A DNA stretch of 64,000 nt from Flavobacteriales bacterium UBA6057 (GCA_002428995.1 DIYJ01000005.1:344474-408473), one strand, 5' to 3'. Shown: positions 52,542-60,985, numbered from the stretch's first letter. Notes: generated by a model not told the origin, from the letters alone. Numbers and translations are program-made.

Positions 52542-54353
52542 TCATGCAGTAACCACATATTGATCAATCACCTTTAAGAACTCCGTACCGTAGCGTTCCA
52601 GCTTGTTTCGCCCTACACCGGAGACTTGCAGAAACTCATCCCTTGAACGCGGCAACTTCTCACACATATCGCGCAATGCGGCATCGCTAAAAACCACAAA
52701 GGCTGGAACGCTCTCATTTGTTGCGAGGAGCTTCCGCAAGGTTCTGAGGCGCTCAAACAATTCAGGATGCTGGAGCTGACTGTCGGCAGCGCTGTTTGAA
52801 GCAGTCTTCCGGGTCTTTTTAGTAGCAGGCTTGGAAGGTTTGACTGGAATCATCACAGGTATTCCCTCCCGCAAAATGGCCCGGCTCATCCCCGTCAATT
52901 GCAGGACAGGATAAAGACCATCACTGACCTTCAGAACCTCCAGTTTGATGAACTCCCTGATCATGCGGTTCCATTCCCTGGCTGAATGATGCTTGCCAAC
53001 CCCGTAAGTGGGAAGCCATGTATCCTCATCCCTGAGGTCTTTTGAGTCAGAGCCCGTAAGCAGCAAAACAGTGTAGCGAATACCTCGGCCTTCTTTGAGG
53101 CGAATGACGGCAGAGAGCGCCATCTTGGCTTCTTCCGTGGCATCCATCATTTCTCCCGGTCCGTTGAGGCAGACATCGCAACTTCCACACTCATTGGGGG
53201 CTTCTTCTCCGAAGTAGTTCAGCAAATACTTGCGCCTGCAGGTGGTGAGCTCACAGTAAGCTGCCATTTCATCCAGCTTGCGGAGCATAACCCTGGATTG
53301 CGCCTCGTTATCATCGATCATGGCAAACTGCTTCAGCTGGAAAAGGTCTCCGGCTGTGTAGAACAGCAAAGCAGTACTGTCCAGCCCATCGCGGCCGGCT
53401 CGCCCCGTTTCCTGGTAGTAGCCTTCAATGTTCTTGGGCATGTTCATGTGCACCACATAACGCACATTGCTTTTGTCGATCCCCATGCCAAAGGCAATGG
53501 TGGCAACTACGATGTTTACATCATCCTTTAGGAAGGCTTCTTGATGCTGATCTCTGACCTCACGCGCCAATCCGGCATGATACGGTAAAGCCTTGAAACC
53601 GTGTGCATTGAGTTTTTCACTCAACTGCTCGGTTTGTTTGCGTGAAAGGGTATAGATGATGCCGCTGTCGTTGCTTTTGGTCGCCAAAAAATCGAGGAGT
53701 CGATCAAAGCTCTGCTGCTTGGGCTGAACATGGTACTCGATGTTAGCACGGTTGAAACTGGAAACAAATACGTTGGGCTCACTGAGTCCGAGCTTGTCCA
53801 GAATGTCTTTTCGCGTCAATTCATCTGCCGTAGCCGTAAGAGCAACCATCGTAGCGTCTTTCAACCACTTTCTGGCTTTGGAAAGCTGCAAGTATTCCGG
53901 GCGGAAATCGTGGCCCCACTGGGAAATGCAATGAGCTTCATCCACTGCGATGAGTTGAACGTTGCAACGGCTGAGAAACTCCAAAAAATCATTGCCTGCA
54001 AACAGGCGCTCAGGTGAAACGTACAGAAGCTTCAAACTCCCGTTCTCCAGCTGCTGATAGACCTGGTTCTGCTCTACTCCGCTCAGGCTGGAATTGAGGA
54101 ATGCAGCTTCAATGCCATTCAGCCTCAGTGCATCTACCTGATCCTTCATGAGCGCAATGAGTGGAGAAATGACCAGCGTAAGACCATTCAACACCATGGC
54201 AGGAACCTGATAACAGATGGACTTGCCTCCTCCTGTAGGCATCAACACAACCGTATCGTTTCCGGAAAGAACACTGTCAATAACCTCTGCCTGCTTTCCA
54301 CGGAAAGTGGTATAACCAAAGTGTTCTTCTAATACTTGTAACGGAGAAGGCAT
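52542..54353 (-). CDS. recQ: ATP-dependent DNA helicase RecQ
   Basis: 603 residues. Walker A MPTGGGKSICYQVPA, DEAH box AVDEAHCISQWGHDFRPEY, helicase-C ETGRAGRDGLDS, zinc-binding RQC cysteines (CRRKYLLNYFGE, CGSCDVC), winged helix, and a C-terminal HRDC domain (FERLRTLRKLLATNESVPAF). Unwinds DNA in recombination and fork repair. The promoter TTG-N20-TAAATTCG lies at 54373-54403. Shorter than some Bacteroidota RecQ proteins of about 700 residues, but all domains are present. Confidence 0.96.
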   Translation of the reverse strand: MPSPLQVLEEHFGYTTFRGKQAEVIDSVLSGNDTVVLMPTGGGKSICYQVPAMVLNGLTLVISPLIALMKDQVDALRLNGIEAAFLNSSLSGVEQNQVYQQLENGSLKLLYVSPERLFAGNDFLEFLSRCNVQLIAVDEAHCISQWGHDFRPEYLQLSKARKWLKDATMVALTATADELTRKDILDKLGLSEPNVFVSSFNRANIEYHVQPKQQSFDRLLDFLATKSNDSGIIYTLSRKQTEQLSEKLNAHGFKALPYHAGLAREVRDQHQEAFLKDDVNIVVATIAFGMGIDKSNVRYVVHMNMPKNIEGYYQETGRAGRDGLDSTALLFYTAGDLFQLKQFAMIDDNEAQSRVMLRKLDEMAAYCELTTCRRKYLLNYFGEEAPNECGSCDVCLNGPGEMMDATEEAKMALSAVIRLKEGRGIRYTVLLLTGSDSKDLRDEDTWLPTYGVGKHHSAREWNRMIREFIKLEVLKVSDGLYPVLQLTGMSRAILREGIPVMIPVKPSKPATKKTRKTASNSAADSQLQHPELFERLRTLRKLLATNESVPAFVVFSDAALRDMCEKLPRSRDEFLQVSGVGRNKLERYGTEFLKVIDQYVVTA

Positions 54354-54372
54354 GAGAGCAAAAACAGATAAG

Positions 54373-54403
54373 CGAATTTAGGTGCCTACTTCCATGCCTC
54401 CAA
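54373..54403 (-). promoter_or_regulatory. Promoter of recQ
   Basis: Minus strand: TTG (54401-54403), 20-nt spacer, TAAATTCG (54373-54380), leader about 15 nt. Confidence 0.5.
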
Positions 54404-54569
54404 GCCTGGAATAAGGTATTCCGTTTTATGCCTTCAACACATTCCCCTCATGGAGTCAAGCCGTTCTCTCAGTTGCGTTTTCCACTCTCGCACAGAATCG
54501 CTTGCTTTTGGGTAAAAGAGCCTGGATGAGGCATAAAACAAAACTCCAGCTTCTTTAAATTGAGGAGCA

Positions 54570-55253
54570 ATGAAACCAATGGGCAAAAACCGATACGGTC
54601 GCAATTGTGATCAACGAGTGATCGAAGGAATTCCAGCTAGAACGCGCTGGCGATCATGGTCTCCATTGATTGCCTCCTGTATGCTGGTGATTCTTTCCTG
54701 GACGGACACAGTAGCTTCTGGCATTCGCTTAGATAGCCCTCAAATAGGGACAGAAAAACAATGGTTAAGCGAGGTCGAAGAAGCTCTATCGGAATCAGTC
54801 AGGATTCGCGGACGCGTGGTACTCCGTCATTCTGGAATACCTGTGAAAAACGCATTTGTTGAAATCACAGGAACTCTTCTCAGAACAAGAACAGATTCCA
54901 GCGGCTACTTTCAAATAAAGGCACCCGACTCTTATGCTGACAGCAGCTTTTACGTATTGGTTTACAGTCATGGTATGCATTTCAAAAAGGCAAACACCCA
55001 TGAGGTTGTAACGATTGAGTTGAGCTGGCAGATGCCGGAAACTTATGAAACTGGGAATTTGGAGACTGAAACAACCATCGACTTGGTTCCGAAACTACAG
55101 TACCGCCAAGAAACAGTCATTGTAGGCCATTCTCTGTTAAAGACTTATCGAAAAGATGACAGTCCATCTCTTTTATTCGCACCGAGGCGCTACTTCCAAC
55201 ACCAGAAAGAGATACGCCTCAATCCTATCGAGAACGAATTCGATGGAAACTGA
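54570..55253 (+). CDS. Carboxypeptidase-regulatory-like domain protein
   Basis: 227 residues. A basic N-terminus (about 1-30) then a hydrophobic stretch (SPLIASCMLVILSW) acts as signal peptide or anchor. Residues about 76-150 form a CarboxypepD_reg-like beta domain: RIRGRVVLRHSGIPVKNAFV, RTDSSGYFQIKAP. The tail is polar without sorting domain or TonB plug. Such domains usually sit on larger receptors; here it stands alone. Role unknown. Confidence 0.6.
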   Translation: MKPMGKNRYGRNCDQRVIEGIPARTRWRSWSPLIASCMLVILSWTDTVASGIRLDSPQIGTEKQWLSEVEEALSESVRIRGRVVLRHSGIPVKNAFVEITGTLLRTRTDSSGYFQIKAPDSYADSSFYVLVYSHGMHFKKANTHEVVTIELSWQMPETYETGNLETETTIDLVPKLQYRQETVIVGHSLLKTYRKDDSPSLLFAPRRYFQHQKEIRLNPIENEFDGN

Positions 55254-55273
55254 TTTCACCACTCGCCTATCAC

Positions 55274-55281
55274 TAGCTTTG
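55274..55281 (+). promoter_or_regulatory. -7 element TAGCTTTG of the AMP nucleosidase gene
   Basis: A perfect TAnnTTTG, 8 nt before ATG 55290. It overlaps the alternative GTG at 55281 and so excludes that start. Confidence 0.5.
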
Positions 55282-55289
55282 TGAGTACC

Positions 55290-56063
55290 ATGAATACCAA
55301 AGAAGAAATCGTGAAGAACTGGCTGCCGCGCTACACAGGTGTGGCCATGGAGGATTTCAGCCGTTACGTTTTGCTCACCAACTTTGACAACTATGTGGAT
55401 CACTTTGCCGAGTTGCACGATTGTGAAGTAATGGGCCGTGACAAATCTATGCGCAGCGCTACGTCACATGGAGTCAGCATCATCAATTTTGGAATGGGCA
55501 GCCCCAATGCTGCTACGATCATGGATCTGTTATCAGCCATTGAGCCTGCAGCGGTTCTTTTCCTGGGTAAATGTGGCGGGCTCAAGAAGAAAAACGAGTT
55601 GGGAGACTTTATCCTGCCGCTGGCCGGAATACGCGGAGAAGGGACATCCAATGACTATTTCCCGCCTGAAGTTCCTGCGCTGCCAGCATTTACACTGCAA
55701 CGTGCTGTATCAAGTACCATTCGTGATTATGGAATGGACTATTGGACGGGAACGGTGTATACGACCAACCGAAGGGTATGGGAACACGATGAAGAGTTTA
55801 AAGAATACCTGAGAAGGATTCGCGCCATGGCAATCGACATGGAAACAGCTACGCTCTTTTCAGCTGGATTTGCCAATCAAATACCTGTTGGTGCGCTGTT
55901 GCTGGTCTCCGATCAACCGATGATACCGGATGGAGTGAAGACGGAAGCCAGCGATCGTAAAGTGACAACCCGCTTTGTAGATGCACACATCCGTATCGGC
56001 ATTGAAGCGCTGAAAGAAATTCGCGAGGAAGGGCGCTCTGTGCGTCATCTGAAGTTTCAGTGA
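55290..56063 (+). CDS. amn: AMP nucleosidase
   Basis: 257 residues, the short Bacteroidota-type AMP nucleosidase. Phosphorylase-fold motifs: INFGMGSPNAATIMDLLSAI, VLFLGKCGGLKKKNELGDFI, and MAIDMETATLFSAGF with the catalytic acid near it, then LLLVSDQPMIPDG. Hydrolyses AMP to adenine and ribose 5-phosphate, adjusting purine pools. The start ATG is 8 nt from the -7 element. Its 3' end overlaps the convergent CrtO-like gene by 7 nt. Confidence 0.88.
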   Translation: MNTKEEIVKNWLPRYTGVAMEDFSRYVLLTNFDNYVDHFAELHDCEVMGRDKSMRSATSHGVSIINFGMGSPNAATIMDLLSAIEPAAVLFLGKCGGLKKKNELGDFILPLAGIRGEGTSNDYFPPEVPALPAFTLQRAVSSTIRDYGMDYWTGTVYTTNRRVWEHDEEFKEYLRRIRAMAIDMETATLFSAGFANQIPVGALLLVSDQPMIPDGVKTEASDRKVTTRFVDAHIRIGIEALKEIREEGRSVRHLKFQ

Positions 56064-56629
56064 TCACTCATCAGCGTTCGCATGGTTCTATGCTTGAGCA
56101 CCTTTTCGATGCGAATCCGATGGTAACGCTGCAGTAAAATCGGATAAATGTTGAACACAAGGTTCCACAACAAAAGCCAGAGGATAAGCTGTTGATAGAT
56201 CACACAAGCCAGTAAGGTGAGTACAGCATCGATGACGTGAGCAAATTCGGCCTCTTTGATTTTTGAGAGGAGTCGTTCCAGTGCCTGATCACTTCTGTTC
56301 TGACCGATGTAGACACCTTGGTTTGCGAAACGGAATGGGCCATTGAGCAATAACCACCTGAACAGTTTCACACCCAGCAGCTCATAATATTCTGCCGCCT
56401 CCCTTTTGTGAATACGGAACCAGCGCTCAGGGAAGGGAATCCCACACTGAATTCTAAAAGCAAGCATGACCATAACCATGATCAACCAAACGAGTGCGAA
56501 GGAAAGCAGGGCTGCTTGCAAGGCCGAGACGGGATTCTGCTGATAGTTGTACGCCTTGGCAAACAAAACACCATGCACAAAGAGTGAAATGGAATGGTTG
56601 AACCAACGTTTCAGCGAAGTACTTCTCAC
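56057..56629 (-). CDS. CrtO-like (glycosyl-diaponeurosporenoate acyltransferase-type) membrane protein
   Basis: 190 residues with about four hydrophobic segments. PFPERWFRIHKREAAEYYELLG then GVKLFRWLLLNGP, and the end NLVFNIYPILLQRYHRIRI, match the conserved pattern of the CrtO acyltransferase family (an FRxHxWE-type box, then FNxYPxxxQRYxR). The named enzyme finishes staphyloxanthin, but Bacteroidota homologues have no assigned substrate and no carotenoid gene is nearby. GTG start at 56629 with AAAAGG directly against it. Confidence 0.55.
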   Translation of the reverse strand: MRSTSLKRWFNHSISLFVHGVLFAKAYNYQQNPVSALQAALLSFALVWLIMVMVMLAFRIQCGIPFPERWFRIHKREAAEYYELLGVKLFRWLLLNGPFRFANQGVYIGQNRSDQALERLLSKIKEAEFAHVIDAVLTLLACVIYQQLILWLLLWNLVFNIYPILLQRYHRIRIEKVLKHRTMRTLMSDH

Positions 56630-56644
56630 CTTTTGAACAGAGCG

Positions 56645-57577
56645 TTAATGCCCCGAAGCTAGTTGAACTGTTCTAGCCTGGCCAGTTATGCTGCTTGTAA
56701 CCGTCAGATTCACATGTCCACTTGCATATCCTATAGTTTGCCCGCAGGCACTTATGCTACCTGTAACCCCAGATGGGCCTGCACAAATTTCACCGCTTAC
56801 GTCACAGTTAAGATCACCTCCATCCCGCGACAGCAGGTCAATGCTGTGAGTTTCTGAAGTGAGCGCGATATTTTGATGGAGGCTCAACGGATCAACAGCG
56901 TAAGCGGCTCCTCCTTTAGATATGGTGAGGGAGATCCCATTCGGAGTAATGCACAGTGAAAAATCATCGACTTGAACTCTGCCACTTTTCAGATCCTCAA
57001 AATCATCCAACACTCTGGAAACACTGGAGCGTTTTACATAAGGAGGTGCCCCAGGTTGAAGAAAGTAATCTAAACTCGACTCGACCGAAACAGGTAGCCG
57101 ATTATCTGGTCTTGAGGGTCCAGGAACACGAACGGGATTCACTCCCTCTTCCACCGAATTGTCACCACCATCGGAAAGGTCATCGATGATTGCCCCAGGG
57201 TGCTGGTTCGGCCCATCTTGAGGATCTCGAACAGGTGGAAGGTCCTCCGGCACCAAGCGATAGACATCATCTGAAGATTGAGATACATCATCCGCCCAGC
57301 CACCTGATGGCAGTACATCATCCGCTGAGCTTGAAGGTCTGAATGGAGTCACAGGAGGATGCGCCTCAGGCACTGTTTTTCCAAATAGACGGGCAACATC
57401 GTCACACTTGGTGATGCCTATCGTAACCAAACTTAAACCTGCAATACCTGCTGCTCCTGCTGCTTTTCCGCTCACAAGCCTTCCTTTTTTATGAAACCGA
57501 AGATCATGTACGATTCTTTTGACGCCTCTTACAATCCATATCTCCCGATGCTCTGGCCTTTGGATAATCAAACACAC
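56645..57577 (-). CDS. Hypothetical acidic exported-type protein, start uncertain
   Basis: 310 codons in the longest reading from GTG 57577, but a GTG at 57475 behind AAGGAAGG gives a more natural start just before a hydrophobic stretch (AAGAAGIAGLSLVTIGITKC). It is followed by a Pro/Ser/Asp-rich low-complexity segment with repeated DDV (CDDVARL, SADDVLPSG, WADDVSQ, SDDVYRL), then a beta-rich C-terminal domain of about 130 residues (FSLCITPNGISLTISKGGAA, GGDLNCDVSGEICAGPSG, SACGQTIGYASGHVNLTV) with four cysteines. No family recognised. The composition differs from neighbouring genes and a 56-codon frame runs antisense to its N-terminus. Confidence 0.5.
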   Translation of the reverse strand: MCLIIQRPEHREIWIVRGVKRIVHDLRFHKKGRLVSGKAAGAAGIAGLSLVTIGITKCDDVARLFGKTVPEAHPPVTPFRPSSSADDVLPSGGWADDVSQSSDDVYRLVPEDLPPVRDPQDGPNQHPGAIIDDLSDGGDNSVEEGVNPVRVPGPSRPDNRLPVSVESSLDYFLQPGAPPYVKRSSVSRVLDDFEDLKSGRVQVDDFSLCITPNGISLTISKGGAAYAVDPLSLHQNIALTSETHSIDLLSRDGGDLNCDVSGEICAGPSGVTGSISACGQTIGYASGHVNLTVTSSITGQARTVQLASGH

Positions 57578-58179
57578 AGGTGCCCCTCAGAAGGGACACT
57601 GGAAAACACCGTGTACAAAACGAAGATGCGCCCTTCGAATCCAACATCCAAAAAATTATAACTCTCAAAGCATGGTTTAAGAATCCAAAAATCTCAGACA
57701 ATTAGCAATACCCTCCAAAACAAACCAGTTAAGCAAATCATTAGATGTACGTCTATGCATTTTTCATACAATAAACAGAGGCAAACACTAGAATAAAAAG
57801 AGATAAAAGTCCCAGATTAACGCAACTGAAACCCTCAACACATCAACAAAGCGTTATAAACTCCATGGTCATTTAAAAAACTTGGATATTTTCGCGGACG
57901 ATTTTCGCATATGCACAGCGCAGCGCTGGAAAAGATGCTCGCAGCTGTTCAAGGTTCTCCTCCCCACCATTCGGAGAACGATTGCTTCTAGTGAAAATGA
58001 GAAAAACTAAGGGCCCGGGTATAAGGTCAAAGTAGCAAGACAAAAAAAGCCCCGACAAAATCAAGAAGGTTGCAGCAGTTCAATGGATAATGTCGGGGCC
58101 CGGGTATTGGGTTATTTGGTATAGAACAAAGTAACTGTCCCACCTGAGAGCACACAATAGTGATTTATAGCCTTTTTGG
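57578..58179. other. AT-richer intergenic patch
   Basis: About 600 nt with no convincing gene. It holds the 3' part of a 56-codon plus-strand frame (57491-57661), a plus-strand TATTTTCG at 57887-57894 followed by a 26-codon frame (57911-57991), an open minus-strand frame opposite it (57873-58064), and the terminator at 58042-58099. Visibly richer in A and T than the rest of the window. Confidence 0.5.
58042..58099 (-). terminator. Probable terminator downstream of the small-protein pair
   Basis: gccccgaca (58049-58057) and tgtcggggc (58091-58099) form a perfect 9-bp GC-rich stem with a 33-nt loop. Seven A on the plus strand next to it (58042-58048) give U7 at the end of a minus-strand transcript. 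The stem core resembles that of the terminator at 21984-22010. Confidence 0.6.
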
Positions 58180-58338
58180 TCATTTGAGCTCTGTTACAGA
58201 CAGGCCAATGAAGATGTTATCATCCTCTAAAGTGGATGCTCCATAGCAAGTATTCTTCAAGCTATTCAGCACTTCCTCCATATTTAGCTCTGAGTAATAT
58301 TCCCTGGCCAGATGCCTCAAACTGTTATAGTCAATCAT
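58180..58338 (-). CDS. Small protein of 52 residues
   Basis: A small gene easily missed. ATG at 58338 is preceded by GGAAAGGAG directly against it, an unusually good ribosome-binding site for this genome, and the frame ends in TGA at 58180. It begins MIDYNSLRHLAREYYSEL and continues with helix-forming, acidic sequence (NMEEVLNSLKNTC, LEDDNIFIGL). No family recognised. It lies 52 nt downstream of the HIRAN-like gene on the same strand, with a terminator beyond, so the two form a compact operon. Confidence 0.55.
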   Translation of the reverse strand: MIDYNSLRHLAREYYSELNMEEVLNSLKNTCYGASTLEDDNIFIGLSVTELK

Positions 58339-58390
58339 CTCCTTTCCTGTTTCTCGCCCTTGAAAGCAGACGGCTGTGGTGGATTCGGAG

Positions 58391-58759
58391 TTAGATTTTT
58401 ACACCTAGTTGACTAATCTCAGGAAGCTCTTCAATGGTGATCCAGAATGAGTCTTTCAGCACCGAGCAGCATTTCCTTTCCATAGAAACTGCAATCTCAT
58501 CCTCGTATTTCAGGATATGATCCATCCTGCTGATCACTCCTTCCGGAATGAAACCTATGATTCGATAATCGTTGTTGTAAAAAGCCATAACAGCAATGGC
58601 TTCTGAAGGAGCTTCAAACTTTTTGAGATAGAGCAGCATGCCATCAAAAAGCCATCTTCTGCAATCCAGCATAGATACGGATCGATGTACCGAAAGGGTG
58701 TAAGGCATTGGAAGATAGTAACCTGGAGTATTGGGTTTAGCCCGGTGTTTGAGATTCAT
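58391..58759 (-). CDS. Small protein with HIRAN-like segment
   Basis: 122 residues, soluble. Residues about 53-85 (EAIAVMAFYNNDYRIIGFIP then SRMDHIL) follow the HIRAN pattern of Ala-Ile-x-Val, then Ile-Gly-Tyr/Phe-Ile-Pro, a domain that binds DNA 3' ends or accompanies DNA-repair enzymes. The resemblance is by eye and the first 45 residues are not explained. A pair of cysteines (KCC) lies at 97-98. Operon with the 52-residue gene. It could also be an unrelated orphan. Confidence 0.5.
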   Translation of the reverse strand: MNLKHRAKPNTPGYYLPMPYTLSVHRSVSMLDCRRWLFDGMLLYLKKFEAPSEAIAVMAFYNNDYRIIGFIPEGVISRMDHILKYEDEIAVSMERKCCSVLKDSFWITIEELPEISQLGVKI

Positions 58760-58881
58760 GCAGCATTGATTTAGTCAGATCGCTAGCTGGCATCCATGAT
58801 GAATGCTTACCAAGGACGTTGATACCAATGTTAGATGATATGCCTAGCTAAGGCAATAGTGATTTATAACCAATTTCCAGG

Positions 58882-60030
58882 TTATTGCACCCTCAACAAC
58901 AAGCCCTTGAGGTATTCTCCTTCTGGGTGAAAAAGGCTTACCGGGTGATCCTCGGGCTGCCTCAAATGCTGCAACACCTGCACTGTTCGCCCGGCACGAA
59001 TCGCAGCCGCGGTAACCGCATCCTGAAACAAGCCTCGGTCTACCACTTGTGAGCACGAGAATGTAAGCAGGTATCCACCTGATTCAATGCATTGCAGCGC
59101 TGCCTGGTTGATCCGACTGTAGGCCTGCAGTGCATTGTGACGAGCACTCTTGTGCTTCGCAAAGGCGGGAGGATCCAACACAATCACTCCGTATTTTTCA
59201 GAGAGGTTTTCCAGGTAGGGCACCGCATCAGTTTTGAGCACCCGATGTCTATCTGCACCTTCATTGAGCGCAGCATTTTCTTCAGCCAGCTCCAGGACCT
59301 TCGCTGAGCTGTCAACGGAAATCACTGAACGGGCTCCTCCGGCCAAAGCGGCCATGGAAAATCCTCCGGTGTAAGAAAAGACATTCAGAACACCTTGATC
59401 CTGACACAGAGATCGCAGCAAGTGTCGGTTGTTTCTTTGATCCAGAAAGAAGCCCGTTTTTTGGCCGCGAATAGGGTCTACATGAAACGATAAACCATTC
59501 TCCCTGATCAGCACTCGATCGCTGGTTTTCCCAGAAAGCACTTCAGTGTGACGACTTCCAGTCGGTTTATGCACGATGGCTTCTAGCCCAAGATCGATCT
59601 TGTGAAGCGCCTGCTCGATGTGTGGCAACGAGGCCTCCATGCCGGGGCTATGAGGTTGAACCACTGCCACATTATTGTAAACATCGATGATGAGGCCTGG
59701 CAGCCCATCACCCTCGCCATGAACCAACCGAAAACCATTCGTGTGTTCAGAGGGCAGTCCCATAGACGCACGCATGGCGGCCGCGGAAGCAATTCGCTTT
59801 GAGAACCATGCTTCATCGATGGCTTCATCATCAAACGTGAGCATTTTGAGGCTGATGGAACCTGATTGGTAATGCCCCATACCCAGAAATTGTTGCTTGT
59901 ACCCGACAACTCTTACGACATCTCCATCGGTAACCCCGTCAGCCACGCTGGCAATGGAGCCTGAGAACACCCAGGGGTGAAAACGCTGAAGCGAACGCTC
60001 CCGACCTTTTCTGATGACGACTTCAACCAC
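58882..60030 (-). CDS. rlmI: Class I rRNA (cytosine-5-)methyltransferase, RlmI type
   Basis: 382 residues. N-terminal PUA domain (RFHPWVFSGSIASV, then GDVVRVVGYKQQFLGMGHY), middle RlmI domain, and C-terminal Rossmann methyltransferase: VLNVFSYTGGFSMAALAGGA for SAM binding and VLDPPAFAKHK for the target site, ending TFSCSQVV with the catalytic cysteine region. Expected to methylate 23S rRNA (m5C1962 in E. coli). Overlaps the upstream secreted-protein gene by 8 nt, so the two are coupled. Confidence 0.9.
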   Translation of the reverse strand: MVEVVIRKGRERSLQRFHPWVFSGSIASVADGVTDGDVVRVVGYKQQFLGMGHYQSGSISLKMLTFDDEAIDEAWFSKRIASAAAMRASMGLPSEHTNGFRLVHGEGDGLPGLIIDVYNNVAVVQPHSPGMEASLPHIEQALHKIDLGLEAIVHKPTGSRHTEVLSGKTSDRVLIRENGLSFHVDPIRGQKTGFFLDQRNNRHLLRSLCQDQGVLNVFSYTGGFSMAALAGGARSVISVDSSAKVLELAEENAALNEGADRHRVLKTDAVPYLENLSEKYGVIVLDPPAFAKHKSARHNALQAYSRINQAALQCIESGGYLLTFSCSQVVDRGLFQDAVTAAAIRAGRTVQVLQHLRQPEDHPVSLFHPEGEYLKGLLLRVQ

Positions 60031-60970
60031 GAATGATAATCTTATGACGGTTTATGTAAGAACCAACCTCAACCTCCAACTGGTAGACTCCCCAGTTCAA
60101 ACTCTTGGTGGGAATGGAATACTGAACATTACCCCGGCCCAGAAAGGCGCTGGTGCTCCATGCTGCTTCTCCGCTGAGGTCCAACAGTTCAAACCGGCAA
60201 TCGGCTGGGCTGGGCACAAAAACATCGATGGATATGGGCCGGCCTTTCTTCACCACCTCAGGTAGGCGATTGGTGATTCCTGCCTTGGCATTCATTGAAC
60301 CAGCATCGCTACTGTCTCGCAAAAGGCTTGAGAGAGAATCCACCCATGAAAGACCTTCGTCAATCGCAGGAAGCAAGCTCATCAACGGGGTACCTTCTAC
60401 GGCTTCATCCGTCTGGTAATCTCTTAGCCACGCTCCTCCCCATCGAATGGAATCTACAAGGCTATCTGCGGCATGGTTTGCCCCCAATAAGGCGATCGGT
60501 TTATTGTTAACGAACTGGTATGCTTTTCGGCCTTCAGGTCGCTCAGCCGATGTCAACACAAATCCACCAACGTTCAGAGGCACTTCCAACTCGGGGATTT
60601 CAGCAATCCAGGGCGCTTGATGAACGAGCAGATAAACCGGAACGGATGATTCAAGGCTGTCACGCTCCGATCGTAGAAGTGCTGAGACTGCCTGCCAATG
60701 CTTCTTGTCGTCAGCAGGTTTGTAAGGAACAACCAATGCCAACCAGCCGTTCTTGTCAGCAACGGGGTAAAGTTGCTGCAACCAGTCTGCAGTGCTCGTA
60801 GAGTCTTCAAGACAGTAGGATAAGAGAATTCCTTCAGGAGCAGAGTGATCCAGGAACCTGGCATAGTTCAGCTCCTTGAACTTGGTCTTCAGCATCAATG
60901 CCTCTATTTCCTGGCCTGATGCCGCGTACCACAATCCTAAGAAAGATAGAATGAGAATGGCCTTTTTCAC
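60023..60970 (-). CDS. Secreted protein with T9SS-like C-terminus
   Basis: 315 residues. GTG start at 60970, signal peptide about 1-19 (LWYAASGQ). The body (LVVPYKPADDKKHW, VPVYLLVHQAPWIAE, GGFVLTSAERPEG, PIALLGANHAADSLV) suggests an alpha/beta-hydrolase-like fold, but no Ser-Asp-His triad is certain. The last 75 residues (CRFELLDLSGEAAWS to YQLEVEVGSYINRHKIIIRG) look like a type A T9SS sorting domain. -7 TAATTTTG ends 7 nt before the GTG. The gene is coupled to rlmI. Confidence 0.65.
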   Translation of the reverse strand: MKKAILILSFLGLWYAASGQEIEALMLKTKFKELNYARFLDHSAPEGILLSYCLEDSTSTADWLQQLYPVADKNGWLALVVPYKPADDKKHWQAVSALLRSERDSLESSVPVYLLVHQAPWIAEIPELEVPLNVGGFVLTSAERPEGRKAYQFVNNKPIALLGANHAADSLVDSIRWGGAWLRDYQTDEAVEGTPLMSLLPAIDEGLSWVDSLSSLLRDSSDAGSMNAKAGITNRLPEVVKKGRPISIDVFVPSPADCRFELLDLSGEAAWSTSAFLGRGNVQYSIPTKSLNWGVYQLEVEVGSYINRHKIIIRG

Positions 60971-60977
60971 GGGGCCG

Positions 60978-60985
60978 CAAAATTA
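60978..60985 (-). promoter_or_regulatory. -7 element TAATTTTG before the secreted protein
   Basis: A perfect TAnnTTTG on the minus strand followed by CGGCCCC and GTG at 60970. Confidence 0.55.

Noticed and set aside
57504..57701. 65-codon minus-strand frame near the orphan gene
   Set aside because: Different frame from the 310-codon gene and no support; a frameshift joining the two was considered but nothing indicates it.
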